Assembly (NCBI GenBank): GCA_036389375.1
Contig: DASVQA010000076.1
Span: 11,709-75,708, forward strand
Reading direction: 5' to 3'
DNA length: 64,000 nucleotides
DNA from: QHXQ01 sp036389375
GTDB taxonomy: Bacteria > Acidobacteriota > Blastocatellia > Pyrinomonadales > Pyrinomonadaceae
Shown here: positions 63,881 to 64,000 of the stretch, piece after piece
Numbering within the stretch: the stretch's first letter is position 1
How the letters are laid out: every line of letters starts with the position of its first letter
Translations under genes and position numbers: made by a program
The notes under the pieces: model-generated
Told to the model about the DNA's origin: nothing
Database searches by the model: none
The model's input: only the letters and a program-made list of their open reading frames with translations

Positions 63881-64000
63881 ATGATTCGTAAATTAATTCT
63901 TAAGCGACTTGATGCGGCCGAGCGTGCGCTAGGCGGTGTGTCCGTTGATTATCTGCGGCACGTGGCGCGCACGTCGCTCTCGGCGTTCTTCAAGTTCGGC
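63881..64000 (+). CDS. hypothetical protein, 5' part only
   Basis: A 40-codon open frame starts at ATG 63881 and runs to the window edge. It reads as an amphipathic helical protein (LILKRLDAAERALG, VDYLRHVARTSLSAFFKFG). ATACGGACGG lies some 10-20 bases upstream but no clear ribosome site. I do not recognise it with confidence; the rest of the gene lies outside the window. Confidence 0.6.
   Translation, partial: MIRKLILKRLDAAERALGGVSVDYLRHVARTSLSAFFKFG

Overview
The window is high-GC chromosomal DNA, densely coding on both strands, with host genes rich in G/C at third codon positions. The gene set suggests a Gram-negative-type heterotroph. It includes an LpxL/HtrB-type lipid A acyltransferase, TonB-like transducers, SecA with a C-terminal zinc motif, a fused branched-chain 2-oxoacid dehydrogenase E1, eukaryote-like Ser/Thr kinase, tandem M16 peptidases, and a zinc-motif/CnaB-like/ankyrin protein. 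My best guess is an acidobacterium, perhaps close to Blastocatellia. This is inference from gene style; no 16S rRNA is present.

Layout: 1-5.5 kb holds envelope genes (PAP2 fragment, L,D-transpeptidase, 5'-nucleotidase, GT39-type glycosyltransferase, LPG-synthase-type flippase). 5.9-10.1 kb holds catabolism: acyl-CoA dehydrogenase, a TPR protein, a HicB/HicA-like pair and the fused E1. 10.1-13.4 kb is the most unusual part. Small, AT-richer, mutually unrelated genes (P-loop kinase, DUF2255, secreted unknown, AIG2 cyclotransferase, GNAT) are separated by about 100-bp repeats with integron attC architecture. No integrase is visible, so this looks like a CALIN (cluster of attC sites lacking an integrase) or the far end of a chromosomal integron. 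13.4-26.2 kb has GrpB, a secreted duplicated-domain protein, an HtrA-TPR protease, an M16 pair, a Ser/Thr kinase, DUF2752/RDD membrane proteins and a PDZ protein.

26.3-38.1 kb has ispH, an orphan rpoZ-like gene, a B12/radical SAM enzyme, a desaturase, an SGNH lipase, a HelY/Ski2-like helicase and a TonB-like protein. 38.3-52 kb is housekeeping: secA, fabG, galU, serS, sppA, mnmA and an LpxL-type acyltransferase. An unexplained, well-promoted, terminated non-coding interval lies at 45.1-45.4 kb. 52-57 kb carries a MoxR/NorQ ATPase and a very large NorD-like VWA protein with OsmC and DinB-like genes between them. 57-64 kb has the ankyrin protein, tRNA-Ser(UGA), MscS, a TetR-FadD operon, a PhyH oxygenase and a truncated gene.

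The lipid genes (acyl-CoA dehydrogenase, desaturase, FabG, TetR-FadD, PhyH) point to substantial fatty-acid turnover. Many operons end in long perfect hairpins, several of them built from repeated purine-rich heptads. All function calls come from motif recognition by eye; no database search was run.
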